The translations under genes were made by a program, and so were the position numbers. Shown here piece after piece: positions 8,100 to 17,117 of a DNA stretch of 64,000 nucleotides; positions within the stretch are counted from its first letter, which is position 1, and each line of letters starts with the position of its first letter. Under the pieces are notes generated by a model. The model had not been told where the DNA came from and made no database searches. It worked only from the letters and a program-made list of their open reading frames with translations. The DNA lies in assembly GCF_030814415.1 (NCBI RefSeq), contig NZ_JAUSVB010000004.1, positions 62,001 to 126,000 on the forward strand, given 5' to 3'. The DNA comes from Cellulomonas humilata (lineage in GTDB: Bacteria > Actinomycetota > Actinomycetes > Actinomycetales > Cellulomonadaceae).

Positions 8100-10790
8100 C
8101 TATCGCAGGACCGACCCCGACCGGCCCTGTCGGGACGCGCCGCGCAGCAGGGTGATGTCCGCCTCGCGGAGCACCTCGCCCACGTCCCGGAACCCGCGGA
8201 TGCTTCCGAGGACGCCGATGGCCAGGCGCGAGCCGAGCTCCTGACGCAGCTGGTCGAGCAGGAGCGAGAGCCGGGCGGGCACGCCTCCGGGGCCGACGTC
8301 GTCCAGCAGCACCACGAAGTCGTCCTCCGCGATGCGCGCGGGAGTGTCCCCCTCACGCAGGGGGCGCCGCAAGCGCCGGACCAGCTCGCGATGCAGGTCC
8401 AGGCGTGCGTCCCCGTCGGACTCGAGCCGTCCCTGCGTGGGGATCGGGGGGACGTCGAGCACCCGGACGAGGGCCAGCGCGCAGTCGTAGCCGGGTGACC
8501 GTCGGGTGCGCAGCACGGCGGCACCGAGCCGGTCGAGGAACAGCAGCCGGTTGACCAGGCCCGTCTCGGGGTCGCGCAGGGCGTCGCGCTGGAGGGCGAT
8601 CTCCTGCTCCTTGCGCTCCGTGACGTCCACCAGCGCACCGACCAGGCGAGCCGGACAGCCCGCGTCGTCCAGCACCGTGACGGCGCGGCACAGCATCCAG
8701 CGGTAGTCGCCCGACGACGTACGGACGCGGTGCTCGAGCTCGAGCGGCGAACCGGCACCCGCGAGCTGGGAGGCGATCGACGCCGAGAGCTCGTCGCGGT
8801 CGGCCGGGTGCACGCGTTCGAGCCACTCGCCCGGCGAGTCGCCGATGACGTCGTCGTCGTAGCCCAACGTCTGCTTCCAGCGCGGCGAGTAGTAGACCGT
8901 GCCCGCCGAGACGTCCCAGTCCCACGTGCCGTCGTGCGCGGCCATGGACGCCAGCGCGTAGCGCTCCTCGCTCGCCCGCACCGTGTCCGCCAGGGACCGC
9001 TCACGAGCGGCTGCCTGTTCGAGCGCCCGGCGCTGCTCCCGCAGGTTGGCCAGCAGACGCTCCTGGTCGAGCGCCACCGCGAGCAGCGCAGCCCAGTGGT
9101 TGAACCGGTCCCGGGCGCTCGTCGCCCGCGTCTCCACGGTGCCGTCGATGGCGAGCAGGCCCCAGTCGCTGCCGCCGAAGGTCACGGGGACCACGAAGGT
9201 CAGCTCGTTGGACCCGACCGTGCCCGCGCGCGTCAGAGCGGCCGGCGGGAACTGGCTGGCCGTCGTCCGCACGCCGACCAGGCGCGACAGGGTGCCCGAC
9301 GTGTCGTGCACGCCGACGATCTCCATCTCGCGGTCCCCCGGGCCTCGGTCCGCCCCGAGCCACAGCCCGAGACAGGCGTGGCCGCGGACGCCCCGCGGAA
9401 GCCATCCCAGGGCGCGCGGGCTCGCGCCGTCGCCCCGCAGGAGATCCATGTCGACCTCGTACTGGTCGACGATCGTGCGCTCGAGCTGACCGCTGCGCGC
9501 CAGCATGGCGCGCGTGCAGCCCTTCGTCAGCGCGAGGAGCACCTCCGTGACGGCGCGTCGGACAGCCGTCTCGTGCTCCGGACGCGAGAGCGCTTCCACC
9601 ACGTCTGCCTCCACGCCGCGCAGGCAGATGACCAACTGCTCGAGCGCTTCGGGGTGCGGTTGCATCGCCGAGGTGACATCCGCGAGCCGGGCCAGCGTCG
9701 CGGTACCGGGGACCGACCCGCGCTCCGCGGCCGTCTCGATCGGCTCCACGACGGCGTGCCACCACGTCTCGCGTGGCGCCACGCCCGTGCGACGCGCACC
9801 GCCCACCCCCGTCGGACCGACGAAGGCCGTTCCTGCGAGGGCCCGCAGGACCTGGTAGCCGCTCCGGCTGCCTGCGCCGGCCCCCGCGGCCGGTGCCGAC
9901 CGGGCGGACTCGGTGCACCCGCAGGACTCGCGCAGCACGAGGGTGGACGGGGCGCGGTACTCGCCGCCGGGGACCTCCTCGCCGCGCATCCGGGACAGCA
10001 GCAGGGACACCGCCGTCTCACCGACGCGGTCGTAGTGCGCGTCGACCGTGGACAACCGGGGCGTCACGCGCGCGCCGGAGTCGGCATGGTCGAACCCGAT
10101 CACCGCCTGGTCCCGCGGCAGCACCAGGCCGGCGGCCCGCAGCGCGCGCTGGAAGCCGATCGCGTTCCGGTCCGTCGCCGCGATCGCCGCGGTCGTCGGG
10201 GATCCGGCCGCCAGCATGCGGGCCGCGGCGTCGGCCCCGCCCTGCTCGTGGTTGTCCGACGACTCGTAGATCCAGCTGTCCGGGGGCTCGATGCCGTGGT
10301 CGGCGAGGGTCGCGCGGTAGGCGGCGAACCGCTCGCGCATGTCCCGCTGCGTCAGGCAGCCGACGAAGCCGATCGCCGTGTGGCCGTGCCCGAGCAGGTG
10401 CTCGACGGCGGCGCGCACCCCGCCGAGGTTGTCGGGCAGGACGACGGCGTCGTCGCCGGACTGCGGCTCCTCGCTCACGAGCACGAGGGGCAGACCCCAC
10501 TGCTGCACGGAGGCGAGCCGGTCGCTGCGCAGCGCCTTGCCGACGACGACCAGGCCGTCGACGGCGCCGAGGGCCACGGGCGCGTCGAGGATCGACTCGT
10601 CCGGGTACCTCTCCCTGTCGAGCCCTGCCGGGTACGTCTGCACCGCGACCACGCGATGTCCGGCCGCCCGCGCCGCTCGTGCCACCCCAGCGATCAGGGC
10701 ACCGAAGTAGAACCCGCCGACCACCGGCGAGAGCACACCGATCGTCCGCCTCGCCGTCGGTGAGACCGGTCCGCGCCGCACTGTTCCCAT
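8100..10790 (-). CDS. LacI-type periplasmic-binding-like domain fused to PAS and degenerate GGDEF domains
   Basis: An 896-residue protein without membrane segments or HTH. Residues about 15-300 are a sugar-binding domain of the LacI/PurR type (TIGVLSPVVGGFYFGALIAG, GFVGCLTQRDMRERFAAYR, VIGFDHAD). A poorly recognised GAF-like middle region follows. Around residues 610-730 is a PAS_3 fold with PAC (SEERYALASMAAHDGTWDWD, HPADRDEL, GDYRWMLC). A GGDEF-like domain closes it (DPETGLVNRLLFLDRLGAAV), but its signature loop reads AEDDF near residue 822, so cyclase activity is unlikely. ATG at 10790 is chosen; a GTG at 10856 is possible. It is divergent from a LacI regulator beside two cellulase genes, so cellulose-derived sugar sensing is inferred. 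Confidence 0.85.
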   Translation of the reverse strand: MGTVRRGPVSPTARRTIGVLSPVVGGFYFGALIAGVARAARAAGHRVVAVQTYPAGLDRERYPDESILDAPVALGAVDGLVVVGKALRSDRLASVQQWGLPLVLVSEEPQSGDDAVVLPDNLGGVRAAVEHLLGHGHTAIGFVGCLTQRDMRERFAAYRATLADHGIEPPDSWIYESSDNHEQGGADAAARMLAAGSPTTAAIAATDRNAIGFQRALRAAGLVLPRDQAVIGFDHADSGARVTPRLSTVDAHYDRVGETAVSLLLSRMRGEEVPGGEYRAPSTLVLRESCGCTESARSAPAAGAGAGSRSGYQVLRALAGTAFVGPTGVGGARRTGVAPRETWWHAVVEPIETAAERGSVPGTATLARLADVTSAMQPHPEALEQLVICLRGVEADVVEALSRPEHETAVRRAVTEVLLALTKGCTRAMLARSGQLERTIVDQYEVDMDLLRGDGASPRALGWLPRGVRGHACLGLWLGADRGPGDREMEIVGVHDTSGTLSRLVGVRTTASQFPPAALTRAGTVGSNELTFVVPVTFGGSDWGLLAIDGTVETRATSARDRFNHWAALLAVALDQERLLANLREQRRALEQAAARERSLADTVRASEERYALASMAAHDGTWDWDVSAGTVYYSPRWKQTLGYDDDVIGDSPGEWLERVHPADRDELSASIASQLAGAGSPLELEHRVRTSSGDYRWMLCRAVTVLDDAGCPARLVGALVDVTERKEQEIALQRDALRDPETGLVNRLLFLDRLGAAVLRTRRSPGYDCALALVRVLDVPPIPTQGRLESDGDARLDLHRELVRRLRRPLREGDTPARIAEDDFVVLLDDVGPGGVPARLSLLLDQLRQELGSRLAIGVLGSIRGFRDVGEVLREADITLLRGASRQGRSGSVLR

Positions 10791-10861
10791 GACCCCACAT
10801 CCCTCGCCCACGTCGTCGGAGCCGAGATGATGCAATTCACCCGCATCGGGCGACACACTAG

Positions 10862-11992
10862 GTGATCGTGGTCACACCTGCATATGACTCCGGAGTACCC
10901 GGCTCTTCCGCGTCGCCTTCGACGCCGTCGTCCGGGCCGTCCTCCCCCAGCTCCTCCCATGCCCCGGCACCGGCGCCGGCGCGCCGTCCGACGATCACCG
11001 ACGTGGCACGCGCCGCGGGTGTCTCGATCGCCGTCGTGTCCTACGCGCTCAACGGTCGACCGGGGGTCTCGGCTGCGACCCGCGAACGCGTCCTGCGCGT
11101 CGCGGACGAGTTCGGCTGGCGACCCAGCGCGGCCGCGAGGTCGATGCGCACGGGACCGCGCGCGATCGGTCTCGTGTTCGATCGCGGTGCCGCCGGACCG
11201 GTGGCACAGGCCACCGGGGTGCTCGAGTTCGTCATCTCGCTGCAGGAGGTGCTGGCGACCCGCAACCTCGCTCTCGTGCTCCAGCTCGTCGACGGCCCGG
11301 AGGCCGCCGTCACCCTGTACGGCGAGTGGTGGGCCGAGCGCCGGTTCGACGTCATGGTCGTCACCGACGTGCTCGCCGAGGATCCGCGGATCGACGCGCT
11401 CCGACGCCTCCGCGCCCCAGCGGTCATCGTCAGTGCAGGTCAGAGCGATGTCGACCTGGCCGCCGTGACGCTCGACGATGCCGAGGCGTTCGTCCGCGTC
11501 GGTCGATACCTGCTTGAGCTGGGGCACCGGCACGTCGCTCTCGTCAGCGGCCCCAAGGAGCTCGTGCGCACCCGGGAACGCTTCGCCGCCCTCACGGGGG
11601 TGCTCGACGCGGCCAGCGGCGTGCTCGTCCACGAGGCCACGGGAGGGACCGCCGAGGAGGCCGCGGTGGCGACCCGGCGGCTGCTGACCGGCGGCCGCGC
11701 GCCGACCGCGATCGTGTACGACTCGGACCAGATGGCGGTCGCGGCGCTCGACGTCGCGCGCCGTACGGGGCTCGCGGTGCCGTGGGACCTGTCGGTGATC
11801 GCGGGCTCGGACTCGGCGCTCTGCCGGCTCGCCACGCCGTCGATCACGACGCTCCCCTCGGCCCAGCGGGAGCTCGGGACGGCCACCGGCGAGGCGGTCC
11901 TCGCGGTGCTCGACGGAGACCTGCGCGCGCGACGCGAGCTCCAGATCGGTGGCCTCGCCGTGCGCGGGAGCACCGGTCCCCGATCAAGATGA
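10862..11992 (+). CDS. LacI-family transcriptional regulator of the cellulase locus
   Basis: A 376-residue repressor-type protein. A Ser/Pro-rich leader of about 40 residues precedes the HTH and hinge (TITDVARAAGVSIAVVSYAL, then NGRPGVSAATRERV). The periplasmic-binding-like effector domain follows, with GHRHVALVSGPKE and a late VIAGSDSALCRLATPSITTL segment. Its position directly upstream of the GH6 gene, with a palindrome overlapping its own stop codon, suggests it controls the cellulases in response to a cello-oligosaccharide, like CelR/CebR proteins. The long leader makes the GTG start at 10862 uncertain; GTG at 10868 is in the same frame. Confidence 0.88.
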   Translation: MIVVTPAYDSGVPGSSASPSTPSSGPSSPSSSHAPAPAPARRPTITDVARAAGVSIAVVSYALNGRPGVSAATRERVLRVADEFGWRPSAAARSMRTGPRAIGLVFDRGAAGPVAQATGVLEFVISLQEVLATRNLALVLQLVDGPEAAVTLYGEWWAERRFDVMVVTDVLAEDPRIDALRRLRAPAVIVSAGQSDVDLAAVTLDDAEAFVRVGRYLLELGHRHVALVSGPKELVRTRERFAALTGVLDAASGVLVHEATGGTAEEAAVATRRLLTGGRAPTAIVYDSDQMAVAALDVARRTGLAVPWDLSVIAGSDSALCRLATPSITTLPSAQRELGTATGEAVLAVLDGDLRARRELQIGGLAVRGSTGPRSR

Positions 11993-12004
11993 GAACGCTC
12001 TCAT
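11989..12004. promoter_or_regulatory. LacI-type operator palindrome upstream of the GH6 cellulase
   Basis: ATGAGAACGCTCTCAT has perfect 6-base arms (ATGAGA/TCTCAT) around a central CG, the symmetry of LacI/CelR operators. It overlaps the stop codon of the LacI gene and lies about 165 bases before the GH6 start. Binding is inferred from form and place. Confidence 0.6.
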
Positions 12005-12033
12005 GCGTGTTTCATTTTGGTAACGGCGAGAAC

Positions 12034-12045
12034 CTAAACGATTCG
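12034..12045. promoter_or_regulatory. Shared motif CTAAACGATTCG upstream of the GH6 cellulase
   Basis: Eleven of its twelve bases match CTAAACGATTAG found upstream of the GH74 gene at 25632. It lies 30 bases after the first palindrome in the cel6 leader. It may be a second operator or part of the promoter. Confidence 0.45.
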
Positions 12046-12058
12046 CCCCGTGCCGCCC

Positions 12059-12103
12059 GGAAAGTCCGCATGGTGATCTACGTCCAGTCGCCGTGGACTT
12101 TCC
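12059..12103 (+). promoter_or_regulatory. Inverted repeat GGAAAGTCC / GGACTTTCC in the GH6 leader
   Basis: Perfect 9-base arms are separated by 27 bases, about 60 bases before the GH6 start. In RNA this would form a long-loop hairpin in the 5' leader; in DNA it could be a spaced operator. Nothing indicates which. Confidence 0.45.
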
Positions 12104-12166
12104 CGGCCGACATGCGCCCGGACGGGACGGCCGACCGGGCACGCCGAACGACACCCGGAGGACTAC

Positions 12167-14764
12167 GTGTCCACACACGGCAAGAGAGCGGTGAGGCAGC
12201 GCCTGCGCGCGGCCACGACCGCAGCGGCAGCGATGGCGCTGCTCGCAGCCCCCCTGTGCATCACGACCAGCGCGAGCGCGGCCGAGGCGCACGTCGACAA
12301 TCCCTTCGCCGGCGCGACGCAGTACGTGAATCCCACGTATGCGGCAGCCGTTGAGAGCGCTGCCACACGTGCCGGCGACGCCACGCTGGCTGCGAAGATG
12401 CGGACGGTGGCCAAGCAGCCGACCGCCGTCTGGATGGACCGGATCAGTGCGATCACCGGCAACGCCGACGGCAACGGCCTGAAGTTCCACCTGGACAACG
12501 CGGTCGCCCAGAAGGGCTCCGGCCCGATCGTCTTCAACCTGGTCATCTACGACCTGCCCGGCCGCGACTGCTTCGCCCTCGCGTCGAACGGTGAGCTCCC
12601 CGCCACCGACGCCGGGCTTGCGCGGTACAAGACCGAGTACATCGACGCCATCGCCGCGCTCCTGGCCGACCCGAAGTACCAGGACCTGCGGATCGTGGCG
12701 ACGATCGAGCCCGACTCGCTGCCGAACCTGGTGACGAACATCTCAGAGGCCGCCTGCCAGCAGGCCGCGCCGTACTACAAGGCCGGCGTGAAGTACGCGC
12801 TGGACAAGCTGCACGCCATCCCGAACGTCTACAACTACATCGACATCGGCCACTCGGGCTGGCTCGGGTGGGACAGCAACGCGGGCCCCTCCGCCACGCT
12901 GTTCGCCGACGTGGCCAAGACCACGACCGCCGGCTTCGCGTCGATCGACGGATTCGTCAGCGACGTGGCCAACACGACGCCGCTCGTCGAGCCGTACCTG
13001 CCGGACTCCACGATCTCGGTCGGTGGCACGCCGATCCGGTCGAGCTCGTTCTACGAGTGGAACTTCGACTTCGACGAGGTCGACTACACGGCGCACATGT
13101 ACCGCCTGCTCACCGCGGCCGGGTTCCCGTCGTCGATCGGCATGCTCGTCGACACGTCGCGCAACGGCTGGGGCGGCTCCGCTCGTCCGACCGCCACGTC
13201 GACCAGCACCAACCACAACACCTACGTCAACGAGTCCAAGGTGGACAAGCGCGTCCACCGTGGCGCGTGGTGCAACCCGCTCGGTGCCGGTATCGGCGAG
13301 CTTCCCCAGGCGTCGCCGTCGGGCTACACCGCCTCGCACCTCGACGCGTTCGTCTGGATCAAGCCCCCGGGTGAGTCCGACGGTGCGTCCACCGAGATCG
13401 AGAACGACCAGGGCAAGCGGTTCGACCGCATGTGCGACCCGACCTTCGTGTCGCCCAAGCTGAGCAACCAGCTCACCGGCGCCACGCCGGGCGCCCCGCT
13501 GGCCGGTCAGTGGTTCGAGGCGCAGTTCAAGACCCTCGTCGCCAACGCCTACCCGGCCATCCCCGGCGGCACCACGCCCACCGACACGACGGCGCCGTCG
13601 GTGCCGACGGGTCTGACGGCCGGTACCACCACCCAGACGTCGGTCCCGCTGTCCTGGACCGCGTCGACCGACAACGTGGCCGTCACCGGTTACGACGTCT
13701 ACCGCGGCACCACCCTGGTGGGCACCTCCACCTCGACGAGCTACACCGTGACCGGCCTGTCGGCCGCGACCGCGTACTCGTTCACGGTCCGCGCCAAGGA
13801 CGCCGCCGGCAACGTGTCCGCCGCGTCCTCCGCGGTCTCGGCCACCACCCAGACCGGCACGGTCACCGACACGACGGCGCCCTCGGTGCCGACGGGTCTG
13901 ACCGCAGGCACCACCACCCAGACGTCGGTCCCGCTGTCCTGGACCGCGTCCACGGACAACACCGGTGGTTCTGGTCTGGCCGGCTACGAGGTCTACCGCG
14001 GCACCACCCTGGTGGGCACCACGACCTCGACGAGCTACACCGTGACCGGACTGACGGCCGCGACCGCGTACTCGTTCACGGTCAAGGCCAAGGACCTGGC
14101 GGGCAACCTCTCCGCTGCGTCCGCCGTGGTCTCGGCCACCACCCAGACCGGCACCATCACCGACACGACGGCGCCCTCGGTGCCGACGGGTCTGACCGCC
14201 GGTACCACCACCACGACGTCGGTCCCGCTGTCCTGGACCGCGTCCACCGACAACGTGGCCGTCACCGGCTACGACGTCTACCGCGGCACCACCCTGGTGG
14301 GCACCACCACCTCGACGAGCTACACCGTGACCGGCCTGACGGCCGCGACCGCGTACTCGTTCACCGTCAAGGCCAAGGACGCCGCCGGCAACGTGTCCTC
14401 CGCCTCCAGCTCGGTCTCGGCCACCACCCAGACCGGGACCTCGACGGGTGCGTGCTCGGTCAAGTACACGGCGAGCAGCTGGAACACCGGCTTCACCGCC
14501 TCGGTGAAGGTCACCAACACCGGGACCTCGGCCCTGTCCTCCTGGTCGCTCGGCTTCTCCTTCGCCAACGGCCAGAAGGTCACCCAGGGCTGGAGCGCCG
14601 ACTGGACCCAGTCCGGCACCGCGGTCACGGCGAAGAACGCCGCCTGGAACGGCACCCTCGGTGCCGGACAGAGCGTCGACATCGGGTTCAACGGCTCCCA
14701 CACCGGGACCAACAACAACCCGACGGCGTTCACCCTGAACGGCGCCACCTGCACCATCGCGTGA
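12167..14764 (+). CDS. cbhA: Secreted GH6 exo-cellulase (cellobiohydrolase) with three Fn3 domains and CBM2
   Basis: An 865-residue exported enzyme. A signal peptide of about 39 residues ends at ASAAEA. The GH6 domain (about 45-460) carries YDLPGRDC (Asp134) and IEPDSLPNL (Asp183), matching the tyrosine-associated Asp and the catalytic acid of family 6. Three nearly identical Fn3 domains (about 472-760) and a C-terminal CBM2 follow. Domain order and length match C. fimi CbhA/Cel6B as I recall it (872 residues). It hydrolyses cellulose with inversion, releasing cellobiose. GTG at 12167 has GGAGGA six bases upstream. Regulation by the adjacent LacI protein is inferred from the palindromes in its leader. 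Confidence 0.93.
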   Translation: MSTHGKRAVRQRLRAATTAAAAMALLAAPLCITTSASAAEAHVDNPFAGATQYVNPTYAAAVESAATRAGDATLAAKMRTVAKQPTAVWMDRISAITGNADGNGLKFHLDNAVAQKGSGPIVFNLVIYDLPGRDCFALASNGELPATDAGLARYKTEYIDAIAALLADPKYQDLRIVATIEPDSLPNLVTNISEAACQQAAPYYKAGVKYALDKLHAIPNVYNYIDIGHSGWLGWDSNAGPSATLFADVAKTTTAGFASIDGFVSDVANTTPLVEPYLPDSTISVGGTPIRSSSFYEWNFDFDEVDYTAHMYRLLTAAGFPSSIGMLVDTSRNGWGGSARPTATSTSTNHNTYVNESKVDKRVHRGAWCNPLGAGIGELPQASPSGYTASHLDAFVWIKPPGESDGASTEIENDQGKRFDRMCDPTFVSPKLSNQLTGATPGAPLAGQWFEAQFKTLVANAYPAIPGGTTPTDTTAPSVPTGLTAGTTTQTSVPLSWTASTDNVAVTGYDVYRGTTLVGTSTSTSYTVTGLSAATAYSFTVRAKDAAGNVSAASSAVSATTQTGTVTDTTAPSVPTGLTAGTTTQTSVPLSWTASTDNTGGSGLAGYEVYRGTTLVGTTTSTSYTVTGLTAATAYSFTVKAKDLAGNLSAASAVVSATTQTGTITDTTAPSVPTGLTAGTTTTTSVPLSWTASTDNVAVTGYDVYRGTTLVGTTTSTSYTVTGLTAATAYSFTVKAKDAAGNVSSASSSVSATTQTGTSTGACSVKYTASSWNTGFTASVKVTNTGTSALSSWSLGFSFANGQKVTQGWSADWTQSGTAVTAKNAAWNGTLGAGQSVDIGFNGSHTGTNNNPTAFTLNGATCTIA
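13580..14444 (+). repeat. Three near-identical Fn3-coding repeats
   Basis: Units begin at 13580, 13865 and 14159 with the same ACCGACACGACGGCGCC. They are 285, 294 and about 285 bases long, the middle one longer by a GGSGLA-type loop insertion. Identity stays high even at synonymous positions, pointing to recent duplication or gene conversion. The encoded Fn3 domains act as spacers between catalytic and binding modules. Confidence 0.92.
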
Positions 14765-14778
14765 TCTAGCGCATGACG

Positions 14779-14809
14779 AGCGGGGGTCCTCCAGCGGAGG
14801 GCCCCCGCT
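14779..14809 (+). terminator. Hairpin after the GH6 gene
   Basis: AGCGGGGGTCC pairs with GGGCCCCCGCT across a 9-base loop, 15 bases after the stop. It probably terminates or attenuates transcription between the two cellulase genes. Confidence 0.75.
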
Positions 14810-14854
14810 CTGCATGCCGGGCCATCCCGAAACCATTCAGCACCGAGGAGAACC

Positions 14855-17077
14855 GTGTCCCCCACCCACCGCCTACGCATACTGGCGACGAGCGTCGCCG
14901 CGACAGCCGCCCTGGCCGCGCCCCTGGTGATCGGAGCCGTCCCGGCCAACGCCGCTGCGGGTGACGACTGGCTGCACGTGTCCGGCAACAAGATCGTCGA
15001 CGAGTCCGGGAAGGAGGTCTGGCTGACGGGGACCAACTGGTTCGGGTTCAACGCGAGCGAGCGCGTCTTCCACGGCCTCTGGTCCGCCAACATCACGACG
15101 CTGACCAAGAGCATGGCCGACCGCGGCATCAACACCGTCCGCGTGCCGATCTCCACGCAGCTGCTGCTCGAGTGGAAGGCGGGGACGTTCCTGAAGCCGA
15201 ACGTCAACACGTACGCCAACCCCGAGCTCGAGGGGAAGAACAGCCTCCAGATCTTCGACTACTGGCTGACCCTCTGCGAGAAGTACGGCATCAAGGTCTT
15301 CCTCGACGTGCACAGCGCGGAGGCCGACAACGCGGGCCACGTGTACCCCGTGTGGTGGAAAGGCTCCATCACCACGGATGACGTCTACGCCGGCTGGGAG
15401 TGGGTGGCCGAGCGGTACAAGAACAACGACACGATCGTCGGCGCGGACGTCAAGAACGAGCCGCACGGGACGCAGGGCTCCACCGAGCGCGCCAAGTGGG
15501 ACGGGTCGACGGACAAGGACAACTTCAAGCACTTCGCCGAGACGGCCGGCCGCAAGATCCTGGCCATCAACCCGAACTGGCTGATCTTCGTCGAGGGCAT
15601 CGAGGTCTACCCGAAGCCGGGAGTCCCGTGGACGTCGACCGGCCTGACGGACTACTACGGCACCTGGTGGGGCGGGAACCTGCGAGGCGTGCGGGACTTC
15701 CCGATCAACCTGGGGTCGAACCAGGACCAGCTCGTCTACTCCCCGCACGACTACGGACCGCTCGTGTTCGAGCAGAAGTGGTTCCAGGGCACCTGGGACC
15801 GGACGACGCTCGAGCGCGACGTGTGGGACCCGAACTGGCTGTACCTGCACAAGGAGAACATCTCGCCGCTGCTCATCGGCGAGTGGGGCGGCTTCATGGA
15901 CGGCGGCCGCAACGAGAAGTGGATGGTCGCCATCCGCGACCTCATCGTCGACCGCCGCCTGAGCCACACGTTCTGGGTGCTGAACCCGAACTCCGGGGAC
16001 ACCGGCGGCCTGCTCAACTACGACTGGACCACGTGGGACGAGCCCAAGTACGCCCTGCTCAAGCCGTCGCTGTGGCAGGACGGCGGCAAGTTCGTCGGCC
16101 TCGACCACCAGGTGCCCCTGGGCGGCACCGGCAGCACCACGGGCAAGTCCGTGTCGGACGTCGGCGGGCAGACCGGTGACACCACAGCCCCGACGACGCC
16201 GGCCAACCTCTCCGCCGGGACGCCGTCGACCACGAGCATCCCGCTCAGCTGGTCGGCGTCGACCGACAGCGGTTCCGGCGTCGCCGGCTACCAGGTGTAC
16301 CAGGGCACGACGCTCGTCGGGAACACGACGTCGACGAGCCTGACCGTGACCGGGCTGTCGCCCGACACCGCGTACTCGTTCTCGGTGCGCGCCAAGGACG
16401 TGGCCGGCAACGTGTCGGCAGCATCCACGGCCGTCACCGCTCGGACGGCCGTCGTCACCGGGAGCGACACCGTCGCACCGAGCGTCCCGACAGGACTCGA
16501 GGCCGGTACAGGGACGACGACGTCGATCCCGCTGCGCTGGAACGCGTCGACCGACAGCTCGGGCGGCTCGGGCGTGGCCGGCTACGACGTGTACCGCGCC
16601 GGCACGCTGGTCGGGAGCAGCACGACGCCCAGCTACACGGCCACGGGTCTGGCCGCAGGGACGTCGTACGTGTTCACGGTCGTCGCCAAGGACGTCGCCG
16701 GCAACCGGTCCGCAGCGTCGACGGCGCTGACCGCGTACACCGCTCCGGAGGTGTCCACCGGCTCGTGCGCGGTCACCTACACCGCGAACAGCTGGAGCAC
16801 GGGCTTCACGGGCTCCGTGAAGATCACCAACACGGGAACCAGCCCGTTAGCGGGATGGACGCTGGCCTTCACGTACGCGAACGGTCAGAAGGTGACGCAG
16901 GGCTGGAGCGCCACCTGGTCGCAGACGGGATCCGCAGTCACCGCGACGGGCGTGGCGTGGAACTCGACCCTGGCACCCGGTGCCAGCACCGAGATCGGGT
17001 TCAACGGCACGCACATCGGCACCAACACGGCGCCGACCTCGTTCACGATCAACGGCGCGGCCTGCACGGTGAAGTGA
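14855..17077 (+). CDS. cenD: Secreted GH5 endoglucanase with two Fn3 domains and CBM2
   Basis: A 740-residue exported enzyme. The signal peptide ends near VPANAAAG (about residue 34). The GH5 catalytic domain (about 36-425) has the acid/base Glu202 in VKNEPHG and the nucleophile Glu343 in IGEWGG. Two Fn3 domains and a CBM2 (about 637-740) follow. This matches C. fimi CenD/Cel5A as I recall it (747 residues). It cuts internal beta-1,4-glucan bonds with retention and should act together with the upstream exo-cellulase. GTG at 14855 is preceded by GAGGAGAACC. No separate operator-like site is visible in the 90-base gap, so read-through from the GH6 promoter is possible. Confidence 0.93.
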   Translation: MSPTHRLRILATSVAATAALAAPLVIGAVPANAAAGDDWLHVSGNKIVDESGKEVWLTGTNWFGFNASERVFHGLWSANITTLTKSMADRGINTVRVPISTQLLLEWKAGTFLKPNVNTYANPELEGKNSLQIFDYWLTLCEKYGIKVFLDVHSAEADNAGHVYPVWWKGSITTDDVYAGWEWVAERYKNNDTIVGADVKNEPHGTQGSTERAKWDGSTDKDNFKHFAETAGRKILAINPNWLIFVEGIEVYPKPGVPWTSTGLTDYYGTWWGGNLRGVRDFPINLGSNQDQLVYSPHDYGPLVFEQKWFQGTWDRTTLERDVWDPNWLYLHKENISPLLIGEWGGFMDGGRNEKWMVAIRDLIVDRRLSHTFWVLNPNSGDTGGLLNYDWTTWDEPKYALLKPSLWQDGGKFVGLDHQVPLGGTGSTTGKSVSDVGGQTGDTTAPTTPANLSAGTPSTTSIPLSWSASTDSGSGVAGYQVYQGTTLVGNTTSTSLTVTGLSPDTAYSFSVRAKDVAGNVSAASTAVTARTAVVTGSDTVAPSVPTGLEAGTGTTTSIPLRWNASTDSSGGSGVAGYDVYRAGTLVGSSTTPSYTATGLAAGTSYVFTVVAKDVAGNRSAASTALTAYTAPEVSTGSCAVTYTANSWSTGFTGSVKITNTGTSPLAGWTLAFTYANGQKVTQGWSATWSQTGSAVTATGVAWNSTLAPGASTEIGFNGTHIGTNTAPTSFTINGAACTVK

Positions 17078-17086
17078 CGGCGTGGC

Positions 17087-17116
17087 GCGCGGGGGTCCGC
17101 AGCAGGACCCCCGCGC
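17087..17116. terminator. Perfect 12-bp hairpin between GH5 and threonine aldolase genes
   Basis: GCGCGGGGGTCC and GGACCCCCGCGC pair perfectly around GCAGCA. It lies between convergent genes and should work in both directions. Confidence 0.85.
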
Positions 17117-17117
17117 G

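Noticed and set aside
10862..10875. GTGATCGTGGTCAC palindrome at the LacI start codon as an autoregulatory operator
   Set aside because: Only weak symmetry, and it coincides with start codons; no similar site near the other genes of the locus.
13580..14444. Regular ~290-base repeats considered as a CRISPR-like array
   Set aside because: They are in-frame protein-coding Fn3 units with no short repeat-spacer structure.
12743..14836. A 697-codon antisense frame across the GH6 gene
   Set aside because: Its repeats are only the complement of the Fn3 repeats and it shows no family signature.
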